Source: a virus
Strand: one strand, 5' to 3'
Length of the DNA stretch: 55,616 nt
IMG/VR virus record: IMGVR_UViG_3300028045_000018
Location: 1-55,616 of that record
Numbering within the stretch: position 1 is the first letter of the stretch; each line of letters opens with the position of its first letter. Shown here piece by piece: positions 54,438 through 55,616 of this stretch. Both the position numbers and the translations under genes were made by a program. The notes beneath the pieces are model-generated. The model had not been told where the DNA came from and did not search any database. It saw only the letters and a program-made list of their open reading frames with translations.

Positions 54438-54994
54438 AGCAATCGACTAACAGCATTATTCCACATGCCGCAATAAAGCCAACCTTTAGCTGACCATTTG
54501 ATAGTTCTATCGCCCACCAAAAGATTAATCTGTTCAGCGTTTAAGACAAGTATTTCTATATCTTCGGAAGATTCATTTTCTGCGGTAGACGGTTCTCCTT
54601 CTACTTCAGCAAAAACCATAGTCACTGTTTCATCTGTTAGTCCTGCGGAGTTATATGTTGATGGGCTAACAACTAGAATGTTCTTTACTTCCATCCCTGT
54701 TTCTTCTTTAAACTCTCTTCTAGCCGCATCTTCTGCGGTCTCGCCTTCGTCTATAAGCCCAGCAGGAAATTCTAGGATATAATCGCCAACAGGGACTCTA
54801 TATTGTTTTATGAGAACTAATCTATAAGGATCTATCATTAGACCGACAATCATAACGGCATCGCTCTGGCCGGTCTTTTTGGTTGATCTATTTACGTAGG
54901 TCCACTTCCCTTCTTTCTCTTTGTGTTCATATGTTGCTTCCATAAGATTTAAGAACGGGCGTTTTGTGACTATTTCTCGTTTAGTAACTTTCAT
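54434..54994 (-). CDS. Nudix hydrolase, ADP-ribose pyrophosphatase-like, 186 aa
   Basis: A canonical Nudix box GLIDEGETAEDAARREFKEE followed by TGM (~100-122), preceded by LEFPAG, with a downstream SAGLTDETV segment as in ADP-ribose pyrophosphatases (ADPRase/NudF group). It would split ADP-ribose to AMP and ribose 5-phosphate. It sits 17 nt downstream of NadE on the same strand, linking it to NAD+ turnover. Confidence 0.85.
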   Translation of the reverse strand: MKVTKREIVTKRPFLNLMEATYEHKEKEGKWTYVNRSTKKTGQSDAVMIVGLMIDPYRLVLIKQYRVPVGDYILEFPAGLIDEGETAEDAARREFKEETGMEVKNILVVSPSTYNSAGLTDETVTMVFAEVEGEPSTAENESSEDIEILVLNAEQINLLVGDRTIKWSAKGWLYCGMWNNAVSRLL

Positions 54995-55011
54995 TTTTTA
55001 TCCTTTAATAT

Positions 55012-55616
55012 TCATTTTAGCTTTTTTACGACAGGCATTCTACGACCGGTCCCAAAGGCTACAGAACATACCTTAATACCAATGGCTGATTGACGACGCT
55101 TGAACTCACTTTTATCAACTAAATGTATCATTCTGTTGTAGTCTGCTTTTGCATTTGGCGTTTCAGCCCAGTTTTTAACTACTGTAATGTTAGTAGTATT
55201 TTTGAATTCATCGAAATCGCCAAGATAACATTCAATATATTGGTAAAGAATAGGATCTAGAATCTCATATGGCAATAAGCTATCATCATCTTTTTGATCT
55301 GGAGCCAATTCTGCACTTGGTGGTTTCTTAATGATATTAATAGGTATAAGTTCTTTTTTTGCTTTTTTATTAAAATATTCAGCTAAAGCATAAACAATAG
55401 TTTTATAGACATCGCTAATAGGAGCGAAACCTCCGCACATATCGCCGTAAAGCGTGCAATATCCGACTGATAGTTCAGATTTATTGCCAGTACTGAGAGG
55501 AAGCATGCCAAAAGCGTTTGAAGCGTGCATTACGGCTGCTCCGCGAATTCTAGCTTGCATATTTTGGTCTGCTACATCGTTGTATCCTTTATCAAATATT
55601 AATGCCTCGAATATAT
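55012..55616 (-). CDS. nadE: NAD+ synthetase (NadE), truncated by window edge
   Basis: The frame is open through the right edge, so the N-terminal part is missing. Visible C-terminal synthetase signatures: DQNMQARIRGAAVMHASN, LSTGNKSELSVGYCTLYGDM (ATP/NaAD binding), APISDVYKT and PSAELAPDQKDDDSLLPYE. It makes NAD+ from nicotinate adenine dinucleotide. Whether it has a glutaminase domain cannot be seen. It pairs functionally with the nicotinamidase-like gene at 19367. Confidence 0.92.
   Translation of the reverse strand, partial: IFEALIFDKGYNDVADQNMQARIRGAAVMHASNAFGMLPLSTGNKSELSVGYCTLYGDMCGGFAPISDVYKTIVYALAEYFNKKAKKELIPINIIKKPPSAELAPDQKDDDSLLPYEILDPILYQYIECYLGDFDEFKNTTNITVVKNWAETPNAKADYNRMIHLVDKSEFKRRQSAIGIKVCSVAFGTGRRMPVVKKLK

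Overview
The window is a piece of a large tailed-phage genome. It is AT-rich and gene-dense, with mostly short head-to-tail genes on the + strand, many ATGA or TAATG overlaps, and at least sixteen tRNA genes. It carries an endolysin, a candidate one-piece spanin, two phage sigma factors, several free-standing homing nucleases and a glycosylation locus. A lipobox plus a C-terminal membrane anchor in the spanin candidate points to a Gram-negative host. No capsid, portal, terminase or polymerase gene is visible, so this is accessory and early/middle-gene territory. The phage lineage cannot be named from the sequence alone.

Layout. 1-4400: an edge-truncated nucleotidyltransferase, an ArdC-like protein, a tRNA cluster and three tiny MKMI(M/L)R genes. 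4457-7096: two tandem sigma-70-like factors and unknowns. 7142-19306: nucleotide-sugar and RNA-metabolism genes (PIG-L deacetylase, epimerase, ATP-grasp, RNA ligase, methyltransferase, KptA/Tpt1, metallophosphoesterase, NADAR, HAD). 19367-21110: a nicotinamidase-like hydrolase facing a GIY-YIG nuclease with an HTH gene. 21277-24540: a VWA / PP2C / kinase (TerY-P) triad. 24537-27664: small genes and a Nudix gene behind a structured leader. 27685-38090: glycosyltransferases and FkbM methyltransferases, including a 1079-residue five-domain protein ending in a GT6 domain. 38204-42691: a radical SAM protein followed by eight tandem genes sharing the N-terminus MK(I/Q)R(N/T)GFVSNSS. 43000-47200: tRNA-Tyr, an IscB/HEARO element, six more tRNAs, an HNH gene and an interrupted tRNA-Leu. 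47200-53000: small middle genes, an amber-suppressor tRNA and a Pth2-like gene with two in-frame TAG codons. 52905-55616: endolysin, spanin, Nudix and NAD synthetase (edge-truncated).

Main results. (1) Two tRNA genes are interrupted in the anticodon loop. A tRNA-Lys(UUU) contains a complete tRNA-Lys(CUU) between positions 34 and 35, and a tRNA-Leu(UAA) carries a 39-nt hairpin insert. The same window encodes an RNA ligase and a KptA/Tpt1 2'-phosphotransferase less than 1 kb apart, the kinds of enzyme used in protein-catalysed tRNA splicing or repair. (2) A tRNA with anticodon CUA lies just upstream of a Pth2-like gene that needs TAG readthrough. Two other gene pairs (PP2C/kinase and the first two leader genes) are joined in frame by a single TAG. 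(3) Fifteen sites share (T/A)GTG-N13/14-TATAAT, a phage promoter class resembling T4 middle promoters in layout. Three of them place the ATG at the expected transcription start (leaderless genes). (4) NAD+/ADP-ribose enzymes recur: nicotinamidase, NadE, two Nudix proteins, KptA and NADAR. (5) The radical SAM plus leader-gene array may be a peptide-modification or tagging system.

All calls come from reading motifs by eye. No database search or folding program was run.
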